The position numbers and the translations under genes are program-made. From assembly GCA_022376925.1 (NCBI GenBank), contig JAIOJX010000032.1, forward strand, positions 173,563,979 through 173,627,978: a DNA stretch of 64,000 bases, in the 5' to 3' direction. The notes beneath the pieces were generated by a model. That model saw nothing but the letters and a program-made list of their open reading frames with translations, did no database searches and had not been told where the DNA came from. This stretch comes from Tragulus kanchil (Eukaryota; Chordata; Mammalia; Artiodactyla; Tragulidae). Each line of letters opens with the position of its first letter. Positions within the stretch are counted from its first letter, which is position 1. Below, piece by piece: positions 11,741 to 22,620 of the stretch.

Positions 11741-13609
11741 CCAGAAGGAGCAGGGATGGCTGGGGGCTTTCTCCCCAGGTAAGAGCTTAAGAGCAGTGAA
11801 GCCGTGTGCCGTTCTCCAGCGTGCGCCCAGTGTTGCACCCGCCTGCCTCCCGCGAGGTGGAAGAGCGCGTCCTCTCGCCGTCTGAAGGACCCACGGGTGC
11901 ACGGCAGCGCCCCCAGGCCCGTCCCTGGAGAGTCGCTCACTGCCCTCAGCCCTCGGCGTAGCTCCAGCTGTTCCCCAGGTGCAATGGCGTCATCCACTTC
12001 CCAGGGAGCCACACAGAAGACGAGGCACCATCGAGCCCAGGCCACTAGATCAAGTGCTCCCACGTGGCAGCCCCCCACCCTGCTAGGCACCGGGGTGGGT
12101 GTGGGGGACAGGGAAGGAGAAGCCCACAGGGTGTGAGATGCTCTCTGGGACCTCGTTTCATGCGGTGTTAGCATTCACTATTGTGGTGGGAGTCATAGAA
12201 GTTGGGTCCAGAGGGAATTTCCTTGGTAGCCTGTTGGTTAGGATTCCAGGTTTTCATGGCTTCAGTCTCTGGTTGTCGGGAAACTAAGATCCTGCAAGCT
12301 ATGTGGAGCAATCAAAAAAAAAAAAAAAAAAAGAATTTGAGTCCAGAGTCCCAGGAACTGATTTTGTCCAACCACTTGAAGCATTTGGGCAGAAGAGAGG
12401 GCCTTTCCCTTGCTCATCCTGGTGGATGGCCATCCTCCATGAGCTCTGGTCATCAGGCCGACCCAAGGCCCTTACCCGACCTTCTCTACACTCGCGCCTC
12501 CCGTCGGCCCCAGGCCTTGCCTTCCTCTGGAAGGCTGAGTCATGGTCCATTGCGCGTGCGCGCGTGAGTGTGTATGTCACGTGTTACCAAGCCATTCATG
12601 CCCTCTGTGGGTACTTGGGTTTCTTCCACATTTTAGGTGTTGCGAAGACTGCCGCTTGTGGACATGGCTGTACACAGAAACACGCATTTGACAATCATGG
12701 TTTTCTTTTCTCTAATAGCAAATGAAGAAAAGCTTGTGGAAGCTGAATCATCTGTTTTGAATTTGTGCTATTTTTCCATCATCTCCCACTTGGTCTCAAA
12801 TCTTTTGAATACTTCAGCCAGCTGTAACGAGTCCCTACCAGAAGGAGCAGGGATGGCTGGGGGCTTTCTCCCCAGGTAAGAGCTTAAGAGCAGTGAAGCC
12901 GTGTGCCGTTCTCCAGCGTGCGCCCAGTGTTGCACCCGCCTGCCTCCCGCGAGGTGGAAGAGCGCGTCCTCTCGCCGTCTGAAGGACCCACGGGTGCACG
13001 GCAGCGCCCCCAGGCCCGTCCCTGGAGAGTCGCTCACTGCCCTCAGCCCTCGGCGTAGCTCCAGCTGTTCCCCAGGTGCAATGGCGTCATCCACTTCCCA
13101 GGGAGCCACACAGAAGACGAGGCACCATCGAGCCCAGGCCACTAGATCAAGTGCTCCCACGTGGCAGCCCCCCACCCTGCTAGGCACCGGGGTGGGTGTG
13201 GGGGACAGGGAAGGAGAAGCCCACAGGGTGTGAGATGCTCTCTGGGACCTCGTTTCATGCGGTGTTAGCATTCACTATTGTGGTGGGAGTCATAGAAGTT
13301 GGGTCCAGAGGGAATTTCCTTGGTAGCCTGTTGGTTAGGATTCCAGGTTTTCATGGCTTCAGTCTCTGGTTGTCGGGAAACTAAGATCCTGCAAGCTATG
13401 TGGAGCAATCAAAAAAAAAAAAAAAAAGAATTTGAGTCCAGAGTCCCAGGAACTGATTTTGTCCAACCACTTGAAGCATTTGGGCAGAAGAGAGGGCCTT
13501 TCCCTTGCTCATCCTGGTGGATGGCCATCCTCCATGAGCTCTGGTCATCAGGCCGACCCAAGGCCCTTACCCGACCTTCTCTACACTCGCGCCTCCCGTC
13601 GGCCCCAGG
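11418..13609. repeat. Tandem duplication D (1,097 bp x2), chained to C
   Basis: 11418-12514 recurs as 12515-13609. The poly(A) of an internal SINE is 19 nt in copy 1 and 17 nt in copy 2. The junction shares about 5 nt ('ggcct'). Copy 1 begins inside copy 2 of duplication C. Confidence 0.95.
12205..12350 (+). mobile_element. Short tRNA-derived SINE (also at about 13302-13445)
   Basis: A short SINE reading 'gggaatttccttggtagcct', 'ggttaggattccagg', 'aactaagatcctgcaagcta', then poly(A). The 8-bp repeat 'gtccagag' flanks it. Confidence 0.7.
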
Positions 13610-13935
13610 CCTGCTGCGGGGGCTCTGCAGTCCCTCCAGACGTGGCTTGTGCCCCCGCCCCACCCCAGCTCCGTCTCTGCACACCGGGCCCTCCAGCTTC
13701 CCCTCAAAGGCCACGTCCAGCCTTCCAGCAGGACGGAAACCCTCCCCATTCAGCGACTGCGCGCCTCTGATGAGCCGGCTGTTTACGTTCGTGGAGCTGC
13801 AGGCTTGGGGTTGAGTGCGTGCAGCTGTGGAGTCCTCCCCGCCGCCCTCCTCCCCAGCACAGACACAGGCAGCCTGCGAGGTGAGCGTGAAGAAACGGAG
13901 TCGGCGCCTCAGCAGTGGTTACCTCGGGCAAGGCA
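13610..13935. other. GC-rich intergenic sequence
   Basis: No repeat or gene recognised. Confidence 0.4.
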
Positions 13936-14112
13936 GGGCGTCCCCGGTGGCTCAGGTGGTAAAGAATATGCCCGCAGTGCGGGAGACCGGGGTTCAGTCC
14001 CTGGGTTGGGAAGATCCCCTGCAGAAGGTAAAGGCTACCACTCCAGTATTCCTGCCTGGAGAATTCCATGGCTCATCCATAGGTCGCAAAGAGTCGGACA
14101 CAACTGAGTGGC
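13936..14112 (+). mobile_element. Bov-tA SINE
   Basis: Head 'gggcgtccccggtggctcag', body 'aagatcccctgcagaagg', tail 'gcaaagagtcggacacaact'. Confidence 0.88.
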
Positions 14113-15635
14113 CATTTCTCTCCTGAATTCTGAACACGGGAGGTGGACAGGCCCTGGAGCCAGAAGGAGCCGGCAGCGCACACCTGGGCCGCCAGGAAGC
14201 CGGTGAGACTCGGCAAGCGCCCTGAGGCTCTTCCTGCCCGCTGGGTGACGTCAGTGGCTTGGGGCAGAGGAGTGGAAACTTGCTTCTAGAGCTAGGCTTA
14301 GCTCTCACATTCACGGTGAGCTAAATACAGCTCTTACAGAACAAACACAGCCTCCCCTCCACCACTGAGAGCCCCTCACTGCCTGAGGGGCTGAGGCCAG
14401 GGCTGCACCAGCTCTCCCTCCTGGCTCCGCCGGTCTCCCAGCTGCATCCCCTGCGTCCCTCTCCCCTCGTGTGCCCTCTTCCCTCTTCCTGTCCCCACCT
14501 GTCTCCGCCCCTCCCCTGCTCACTCAGCTCCCCCCTTTTCAGATGAAGTTAATGTCTACACTTCACACATTCTACCTATTCGCTGTGGCTTTGTGGGTTA
14601 TTAATAGAACAGAAGATGGGTTGGAGCTTTTCTTCCCCCTAGAAAAATTCCAGCCCAAGTTATTTGTCTCAGTCAATGGGCTTTAATTGATTTTTCTCCC
14701 CTGGATCAATGGTCTACAGAAAAGCCCCCACTGCCCCAGCAAATACAGGCCTGGGAGGGGACCCAGAGCTCTGTAGGAGCCAAACTCTGGCCCTCCCACC
14801 CCCACCTCATGCTTCCACACTGTCCACGTGCTGCACCCACGGGCCTTCTCCCTCCTGGTCCAGTCCCTGGACCAGCAGCGGCAGGTCTCTGGGGAGTTTT
14901 TCCTCCCACTCCCGAAAGCTTCAGCCCTGGGAGGGAGTGTGGACTGGAGCCTCCTTACCTGCTCCACTTCCTAGACTCCCTGGCATCTGCGGTTCTGGGT
15001 GGAGATTGGGTTCCTTCCACGAGATGCTCCATTTTGGAAGGCTGAAGTGTCGGCTTTGGAGTGTGCGGGCTTATGCCATGTGAGAAGGCGGGCTTTAAAG
15101 CGGGAGGCGGCAGTGCAGTTAGGTAGGTAGTGGGCTAGTTCGTTCCTTCACTCCACCCTGACGCTGAGGGCCATTTTGCTGTGGGAATTGGGAAGACAGA
15201 GGCCCCGATGGAGATCAGGTCCAGCCCAGTTCCCATATTAAACCCGCCTCCCCCCTCCGCTGCCCCCAGTGCAAGGCTTCAGGGACTTGGTTTTCTGGCA
15301 CCAAAATCCCAGAGATACCAGCACTTTTGGGTCCGTGGTTCTGTTCCCTGAGTGCGGGAGAGACCAGCCACCCTGCTTCCTGATCCTGGGTCCCCTCCCT
15401 GCTGGGTGCCCTCCCCTGCACACCCTTGAACTCAGCACCGCCGGTAAGTACCCCCCATCCCACCTTCCTGATCTGGGCCCTTGGTGGCTTCTGCATCTCT
15501 GGTCCGTTGTTTTCGGCCCCTCCAGGGGCTGTATAAACTAATTCCCTGTGTTGATCCCTGTCAGTTTAAAATACCACTCCTGCAGAGGCAGAGAACCTGC
15601 TAAGGACGGTTTCCCCCACCGGGATCCGCGTGTTG
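14113..15635. other. Intergenic single-copy sequence with an AT-rich candidate element
   Basis: No transposon recognised over about 1.5 kb, unusual for this window. 14530-14715 is AT-rich against GC-rich flanks and contains homeodomain-like 'gctttaattgatttttctc'. A conserved non-coding element is possible but cannot be shown without alignment. Confidence 0.35.
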
Positions 15636-15639
15636 GAAC

Positions 15640-16070
15640 CCAGTCTCCAGTGTGACGGTGGAAAGACTTCCGGGAGGCGGAGCCTCGTGCCGGGGTTGGG
15701 GCCCCCGGGGAGCCACAGCGCCTCGCTGCCGCCGCCGCCCGGTCGGGACCGTAGCTTCCAGCTCAGAGCCCGATCACACCAGCGCCCTGAGCTCAGACCT
15801 CCGGCCTCCGAGCTGCGGGAAATGAGGGCCTGTTGTTTACAAGCCGCCCGGCCTAGGGGACCCAGCACTCTCCCACTGCCCCGCAGCCCGGCGCCCTCCG
15901 CCAGCGGCCAGGGTGGAGCCCCGCGGCCGGCGCTGCTGTTTCTCTCTTCCGTCCTTAACCCGGGGCGAGCTTCCCAGGCCTCGCACCGAGAGGAGAGGAG
16001 GCGCTTCCTCTCCGTGCAGCTGGCCCTCTTCCTAACTCCCCAGGGGCCCTCCGCAACAGGAAGCGGGTAG
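15640..16070. promoter_or_regulatory. Candidate CpG island
   Basis: A CpG-dense stretch including 'gcctcgctgccgccgccgcc', 'ccgcggccggcgctgctg' and 'cttccgtccttaacccgggg'. No coding exon, Kozak ATG with a donor, or GC-box array stands out. A lncRNA promoter or orphan CpG island would fit. Confidence 0.4.
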
Positions 16071-16684
16071 AGCTAACTAAGCAGCCTGTCTCTTTCTGCC
16101 TTCAACTCAGCGGGTCAGATACACGCTGCGCTCGCCTGTGGGTGAGTGGGTGCTGCTGGCCGGGCCCCTAGTTGCTGGTTGGTTTTCCGAGTCGCTGACT
16201 CATTCAAGCCCGTCAGAGGAATTCTAGCAGGACCTGGTCATGGGTGTGGCTCTGTCCTCAGGGCAGGTTCTAGCCGGACCTCAGGAACAAAGGCACTTTG
16301 AGTTGTAAATGAGGCAGGACTCCTGTGTCAGCTCAAAAGCTGTCAAACCAACAGGAACTTTTTCTGGAGTGGAAGAACGGCGGCGGGACGCAGGCGAGGG
16401 ATGCTTGCCTGGGCCTGCAGCTGAGGCACGTGGGCCTACGGGGAGGGAAGCGGCTTCCTGGAGCTGCGTCGCCAGGCGGCCCTTCCAACGGGAACCCGCA
16501 TTGTAGGACTCCAAAATCACCTCCACGCCTACAGTCCAGACACTGGAGCTAACTGGGACAGAGCGTGTGAAGGCCAGGGGAGAGGAGGCGGAGGGGCCCA
16601 GCAGCCCTGTCTGTGTGGACTTGGGCCTGCCTTACCTTCTGGTGGTGGAGGGCTGTGCTGCATGCCAGCCATGGGAAGCTCTGC

Positions 16685-16830
16685 ATCTGCTGTGCCCTTT
16701 TTTTTTTTTTTGGAGCAAAAATATAATACATATAAACGTGGAACTTGCGGGATCTTAGTTCCCCAACCAGGGATGAAACCAGGCCCTTGACTGTATAAGC
16801 GTTGTCCTAACCTTTGGACCTCCAGGGAAG
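16685..16830 (-). mobile_element. tRNA-derived SINE (also at 17832-17959)
   Basis: Inverted: poly(T), then 'gggatcttagttccccaacc', 'agggatgaaaccaggcccttg', ending 'ggacctccagggaag'. It abuts a BovB fragment directly. Confidence 0.8.
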
Positions 16831-16831
16831 T

Positions 16832-17315
16832 TATTCAGTCGTGAGGTTGTATCCAACTCTGCGACCCCATGGACTGCAGCACGCCAGCCTCCCCTGCCTT
16901 CCCCATCTCCCAGAGTTTGCTCAAATTCATGTCCATTAACTCAGTGATGCCATCCAGCCATCTCATCCTCTGATGCCCCATTCCCCTCCTGCCCTCAGTC
17001 TTCCCAGCATCAGGGCCTTTTCCAAGGAGTTGGCTCTTCACATCAGGTGGCCACCGTATTGGAGCTTCAGCTTCAGCATCCCTTCTTCCAATGAAAATCA
17101 GGGTTGATTTCCTTTAGGTTTGATCTCCTTCCTGTCTAAGGGACTCTCAAAAGTCTTCTCCAACACCACAGTTAAAAGGCATCAATTCTTTGGCCCTCCG
17201 CCTCCTTTATGATCCAACTCTCACAACTGTACATAACTAATGGAAAAACCATAGCTCTGATTCCACATACCTTTGTTGGCAGAGTCATGTCTCTGCTTTT
17301 TTTAGGTTTATCATA
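16832..17315 (-). mobile_element. BovB LINE 3' fragment (also at 17961-18505)
   Basis: Inverted BovB ('cccatctcccagagtttgct', 'cttccagcat', 'gtctaagggactctcaaaag'). The first copy is truncated at 17315 by duplication junction E. The second extends to about 18505 ('ttcttccaaggagcaagcg'). Confidence 0.88.
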
Positions 17316-18505
17316 GTTGCTGGTTGGTTTTCCGAGTCGCTGACTCATTCAAGCCCGTCAGAGGAATTCTAGCAGGACCTGGTCAGGTGGCTCCTTAGGG
17401 CAGGTTCTAGCCGGACCTCAGGAACAAAGGCACTTTGAGTTGTAAATGAGGCAGGACTCCTGTGTCAGCTCAAAAGCTGTCAAACCAACAGGAACTTTTT
17501 CTGGAGTGGAAGAACGGCGGCGGGACGCAGGCGAGGATGCTTGCCTGGGCCTGCAGCTGAGGCACGTGGGCCTACGGGAGGGAAGCGGCTTCCTGGAGCT
17601 GCGTCGCCAGGCGGCCCTTCCAACGGGAACCCGCATTGTAGGACTCCAAAATCACCTCCACGCCTACAGTCCAGACACTGGAGCTAACTGGGACAGAGCG
17701 TGTGAAGGCCAGGGGAGAGGAGGCGGAGGGGCCCAGCAGCCCTGTCTGTGTGGACTTGGGCCTGCCTTACCTTCTGGTGGTGGAGGGCTGTGCTGCATGC
17801 CAGCCATGGGAAGCTCTGCATCTGCTGTGCCCTTTTTTTTTGGAGCAAAATATAATACATATAAACGTGGAACTTGCGGGATCTTAGTTCCCCAACCAGG
17901 GATGAAACCAGGCCCTTGACTGTATAAGCGTTGTCCTAACCTTTGGACCTCCAGGGAAGTTATTCAGTCGTGAGGTTGTATCCAACTCTGCGACCCCATG
18001 GACTGCAGCACGCCAGCCTCCCCTGCCTTCCCCATCTCCCAAAGTTTTCTCAAATTCATGTCCATTAACTCAGTGATGCAATCCAACCATCTCATCCTCT
18101 GATGCCCCATTCCCCTCCTGCCCTCAGTCTTCCCAGCATCAGGGCCTTTTCCAAGGAGTTGGCTCTTCACATCAGGTGGCCACCGTATTGGAGCTTCAGC
18201 TTCAGCATCCCTTCTTCCAATGAAAATCAGGGTTGATTTCCTTTAGGTTTGATCTCCTTCCTGTCTAAGGGACTCTCAAAAGTCTTCTCCAACACCACAG
18301 TTAAAAGGCATCAATTCTTTGGCCCTCCGCCTCCTTTATGATCCAACTCTCACAACTGTACATAACTAATGGAAAAACCATAGCTCTGATTCCACATACC
18401 TTTGTTGGCAGAGTCATGTCTCTGCTTTTTAATATGCTGTTTAGGTTTATCATAGCTTTTCTTCCAAGGAGCAAGCGTCTTTTAATTTCATGACTGCACT
18501 CAGCC

Positions 18506-18656
18506 CATAAAAGCTAACCATGCCACATTTGGGGGCTGCCAGACTCACCCACACTGTCTACGGTGTGTGTTTCTCTCTGAATAAATCCACTTCTTCCCTA
18601 TGATTTTGCCTCTCATTGAATTATTTCTGGGTTGAGACATCAAGAACCTGAGATTC
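18506..18656 (+). mobile_element. ERV LTR-like fragment
   Basis: 'cataaaagctaaccatgcca', then 'ctctctgaataaatccactt', then 'cctctcattgaattatttct' looks like an LTR R/U5 region with an AATAAA signal. Partial, with no viral coding sequence. Assigned by general resemblance to ruminant LTRs. Confidence 0.5.
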
Positions 18657-18774
18657 GGCTGCTGGATTTGCTCTGCCATTGCCCACACTCTGTCTGTGGA
18701 GTATGCTTTCTCTGACCCTGAATAAATTCATTTCTTACCTAAAAAAAAAAAAAAAAAAAAAGAACCTGAGATTC
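18642..18774 (+). mobile_element. Polyadenylated LTR-derived retroposed insert with 15-bp TSD
   Basis: An insert at 18657-18759 ends in AATAAA (18721-18726) and an A-run of about 20 nt. It is bracketed by 'aagaacctgagattc' at 18642-18656 and 18760-18774. The insert resembles the LTR-like sequence it sits in ('ctgaataaattcatttctta' versus 'ctgaataaatccacttcttc'), so it looks like an LTR-polyadenylated transcript fragment copied back by LINE machinery. Confidence 0.65.
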
Positions 18775-18992
18775 AAGATTCATTAGATCCTGAAGCCACG
18801 TCTGTGATCTCAGCTGGAAGACCGCAGGTTTTGGTTGGGCTCGAGTCCCAGCCGCGTGGTTTCAAGTCCCAATCTAAGGTAACCGGTTTCAGAAGCAGGG
18901 AACGGAGGGGGCCCGAGGGCAGTCGTCCACAGAGGCGACATGGAACTGCACCCAGGATAGGGGGAGTGGACGTGGTGGAGAGTGGTCGAAGT

Positions 18993-19165
18993 CGGGGCTT
19001 CCCAGGAGACGTGGGTTCGGTCCCTGACTCTGGCAGATCCCCTGGAGGAGGAAATGGCAACCCCTCCAGTATTCCTGCCGGGAGAATGTCAAGGACAGGG
19101 GAGAATCCCTGGCAGACTACAGTCCATAGGGCTGCAAAGAGTTGGACACAGCTGAATGAGCACAA
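18993..19165 (+). mobile_element. Bov-tA SINE (also at 20108-20280)
   Basis: 'ggggcttcccaggagacgtg', 'agatcccctggaggaggaaa', 'gcaaagagttggacacagct'. The head is shortened by an internal deletion. Confidence 0.85.
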
Positions 19166-19679
19166 GTCAAATCTGAGTGTATTTTAGATGTAGAACTCAC
19201 AGGACCTGCTGACAGATTGGGTATGGAAGACAAAGGGAAGAGAGGCATGCCAGATTTTTGGTTCTAGCAGCTGGGCCTTTGGCGTACCTTTCTGCGAGAC
19301 AGGGAAGGCTAGGGAGGAGGTGGTGAGTGGGCACGTCTGCTCGTCTCCCTTCTCCATTCTTCTGTGTCCAGGTTCTCTGCTGGGTCTCATTGCCTCTTCT
19401 GGGGGACGTTCTCCACTGACATCTCTTATGGGCTGCTGCTTTGGGGATTGAACACCCTTTTGGATGTCCACCGCTGACCCTATGTAGTAGCACAGGGAAC
19501 CTTCTCTGCGCTTCCCAACAGATTCTGGATGGCCTCTGCATCCTGCTGGGCTCTGACCACAGAGGAACTGACTTCTCCAGTGCTCGCCCCCTCCAGATCA
19601 GAAGTCCTTTGCTTCTGTGGCTGAATCCTAAATGCAACCCAAATTGGAAACCGAACAGGAAGAATAGAGCTGCCCTTGC

Positions 19680-19815
19680 TTCTTCACTCCTAGGTAGCTG
19701 TGTGACCTTGGACAAATGACCAAACCTCTCTGAGCCCCAGTAGGGAGACAAGCCTGGCTTTCAGGGCGGTTGTAAGAATGAAGTTCCTTATGTAAAGCAC
19801 CGTAATTTAGTGCCA
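19680..19815 (+). mobile_element. MIR SINE (also at 20793-20928)
   Basis: 'tagctgtgtgaccttggaca', 'cctctctgagccccag', then 'tgtaaagcaccgtaattt' follow the MIR consensus order. A further MIR-like piece, 'cacgtgaccttgggtaagtc', lies at 19898-19917. Confidence 0.7.
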
Positions 19816-21127
19816 GGAGGAAGTAGGGGTGAGCCCTAGCCCACAATCAGATATCAGGATTCTATTCTCTTCTTCCAGGATTCTCTGCTGGTAACTCCAC
19901 GTGACCTTGGGTAAGTCTCTTTCTTTTTTTTGCAGACCGCAGGTTTGGGTGGGCTCGAGTCCCAGCCGCGTGGTTTCAAGTCCCAATCTAAGGTAACCGG
20001 TTTCAGAAGCAGGGAACGGAGGGGGCCCGAGGGCAGTCGTCCACAGAGGCGACATGGAACTGCACCCAGGATAGGGGGAGTGGACGTGGTGGAGAGTGGT
20101 CGAAGTCGGGGCTTCCCAGGAGACGTGGGTTCGGTCCCTGACTCTGGCAGATCCCCTGGAGGAGGAAATGGCAACCCCTCCAGTATTCCTGCCGGGAGAA
20201 TGTCAAGGACAGGGGAGAATCCCTGGCAGACTACAGTCCATAGGGCTGCAAAGAGTTGGACACAGCTGAATGAGCACAAGTCAAATCTGAGTGTATTTTA
20301 GATGTAGAACTCACAGGACCTGCTGACAGATTGGGTATGGAAGACAAAGGGAAGAGAGGCATGCCAGATTTTTGGTTCTAGCAGCTGGGCCTTTGGCGTA
20401 CCTTTCTGCGAGACAGGGAAGGCTAGGGAGGAGGTGGTGAGTGGGCACGCCTGCTCGCCTCCTTCTCCATTCTTCTGTGTCCAGGTTCTCTGCTGGGTCT
20501 CATTGCCTCTTCTGGGGGACGTTCTCCACTGACATCTCTTATGGGCTGCTGCTTTGGGGATTGAACACCCTTTTGGATGTCCACCGCTGACCCTATGTAG
20601 TAGCACAGGGAACCTTCTCTGCGCTTCCCAACAGATTCTGGATGGCCTCTGCATCCTGCTGGGCTCTGACCACAGAGGAACTGACTTCTCCAGTGCTCGC
20701 CCCCTCCAGATCAGAAGTCCTTTGCTTCTGTGGCTGAATCCTAAATGCAACCCAAATTGGAAACCGAACAGGAAGAATAGAGCTGCCCTTGCTTCTTCAC
20801 TCCTAGGTAGCTGTGTGACCTTGGACAAATGACCAAACCTCTCTGAGCCCCAGTAGGGAGACAAGCCTGGCTTTCAGGGCGGTTGTAAGAATGAAGTTCC
20901 TTATGTAAAGCACCGTAATTTAGTGCCAGGAGGAAGTAGGGGTGAGCCCTAGCCCACAATCAGATATCAGGATTCTATTCTCTTCTTCCAGGATTCTCTG
21001 CTGGTAACTCCACGTGACCTTGGGTAAGTCCTCTCTGAGTTGAAATGGACTTATTTTTGTGATATCTAGGAAAAATATACAAAAAAAGAAAAAAAAAAAG
21101 ACACAGCATGGCGCATTTTGCTAGTTT

Positions 21128-21474
21128 CTGCCTGTTTTTTTTTTTTTTTAAGGTTTATTTATTTATTTATTTATTGGTGGGGGTGGGGTGGGGAGGGAGG
21201 GGAGCAGGCGGGTCACTTCTATTGGTTTTTCATTTGTCCATTTTCATCCATCTTTGTTCTTTGGCCCGTGTGGGCCTCCCATTGCGGTGGCCTCTGTTGT
21301 CGCAGAGCACCGGCTCTGGGCGCATGCGCCCCAGAGCTCCGGCTGGGCAACTGGACACATCAGTCCAGCCGCTCCGCAGCACGTGGGATCCTTCCAGGCC
21401 AGGGATGGAACCGGCGCCCCTTGCACTGCAAAGCGGTGTCCGCACCCACTGGACCACCAGGGGAGCCCTGCCTG
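21128..21474 (-). mobile_element. Young SINE subfamily copy, full length
   Basis: Poly(T)/(ATTT)n tail, G-rich segment 'gggtggggtggggagggagg', body with 'gcgcatgcgccccagagctc', head 'ggaccaccaggggagccc'. Flanked by 'ctgcctg' at 21128-21134 and 21468-21474. Confidence 0.9.
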
Positions 21475-21761
21475 GTGTTTTATCTGTCATTTGCAATAGT
21501 ATCCATGGGCCCAGAGCACAAGGTGTGGAGACTGCACACCTAGGAAGCCTCCTCAGCAGGGCTGGGCAGAACTTCTAGGCAGGGCCTCTGTGGTGGGCTC
21601 AGCTGTTCACGGAGGCCGTCCTTGTGGAAGCCAGCCACCAGCCCAGAGACTGGTCACTAACTTACCCAGAAATCCATGAGCCCAGAGGCCAGGGTCACCT
21701 CTCTCTTGCCCTGTGCCTTGCCAAGTCGGCCAGAAGCACAGGAAATGCAGGATATGGCAGC
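21475..21761. other. Intergenic single-copy sequence
   Basis: Nothing recognised. Confidence 0.4.
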
Positions 21762-22284
21762 TGATCCAGAAAGATGTGAGTCACAGTGGGCAGGCAGACA
21801 GCTGTGTTGAAGCCAGGCCTAGCCCCGGGCCAGCAGGTGTGTGAGCGGGTGCCGAGCTGTGGCCAGGTGCTGCTGTCCGTTCTGATGAGCTGCGGCAGCC
21901 GATCTGGCTGGGGCGGGCAGGTAGGCACTTGGGAACTGGAAGTGACTGGTAGACCAGCACTGGGGCGCAGGAAGTGGAAGGGGGTGAGGGTTGAGGAGGG
22001 GAGGGGCACGCTGAGCAGAGCAGAGCAGAGCGGCGGGGTGCGATGCTGCTCTGGGGCCATGGGGGAGCTCTCTCCAGAGTACCTGGGATGGTTGCCCAGC
22101 CGAGCTGGCGGCGTCAGCTTCAGGAGAGTCATTCCCCAGGAGCACAGAGCATGCTTACGCCAGGAAGGCTTCAGGGGGCTGCTGGCTGGGGGCCAGGTGC
22201 CTCGCAGTGGTCCTAGGGCTGGGCGCCCCTCCCTCCATTGCAGGCGCGTCAGAACCCAGAGAAGAGGGGACCGCCTGATTCCAA

Positions 22285-22330
22285 GTAGCTAGTAAGTGGC
22301 AGAGCCAGAATTCCAGTCCCATGACTGGGT
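22285..22330 (-). mobile_element. MIR fragment (also at about 23370-23415)
   Basis: 'agctagtaagtggcagagcc' followed by 'agaattccagtcccatgac' is the inverted MIR core. Confidence 0.65.
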
Positions 22331-22374
22331 ATTTTTCCCCCCAGTTCTCAGTATTATTAATAAAAATAACATTG

Positions 22375-22620
22375 GTAAGGAATAATTACTTTTTTTTTCT
22401 TTTGGATTATTCTCAGGAGAGGAATTACAGGGTCAAAGCATTAGAGCATTTTCATAGATCATGATATATAAAATTTTGCCCCCAAAGAGATGCACTGATT
22501 TACAAGGCCAATAGCAGTCAACTAGTTTCACCTGAAAATGACCCCACACCCACCCTCTCCCATAACAACCAGCTGAACCCCAGAAGCTCTGCCCGGTCCA
22601 GACCACAGCCCTCCCTTCTC
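22375..22620 (-). mobile_element. L1M-type LINE fragment (also at about 23460-23705)
   Basis: 'ttggattattctcaggagag', 'gaattacagggtcaaagcat' and 'gatgcactgatttacaaggc' match old mammalian L1 read in antisense. Highly diverged. Confidence 0.5.

Larger units (their letters stand above)
16171..18455. repeat. Tandem duplication E (1,145-bp spacing, most divergent pair)
   Basis: 16171-17315 recurs as 17316-18455. Copies differ more than elsewhere: a block around 16241-16260 versus 'aggtggctcctta', poly(T) 14 versus 9, 'gggatgc'/'ggatgc', 'gagtttgc'/'aagttttc', and 'aatatgctg' absent from the end of copy 1. Junction microhomology is about 3 nt ('tag'). Confidence 0.9.
18819..21030. repeat. Tandem duplication F (1,115-bp spacing) with 16-bp filler
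   Basis: 18819-19917 recurs as 19934-21030, separated by the T-rich filler at 19918-19933. Differences are small: 'ttttggttggg'/'tttgggtggg' and 'gtctcccttctcc'/'gcctccttctcc'. Confidence 0.93.
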
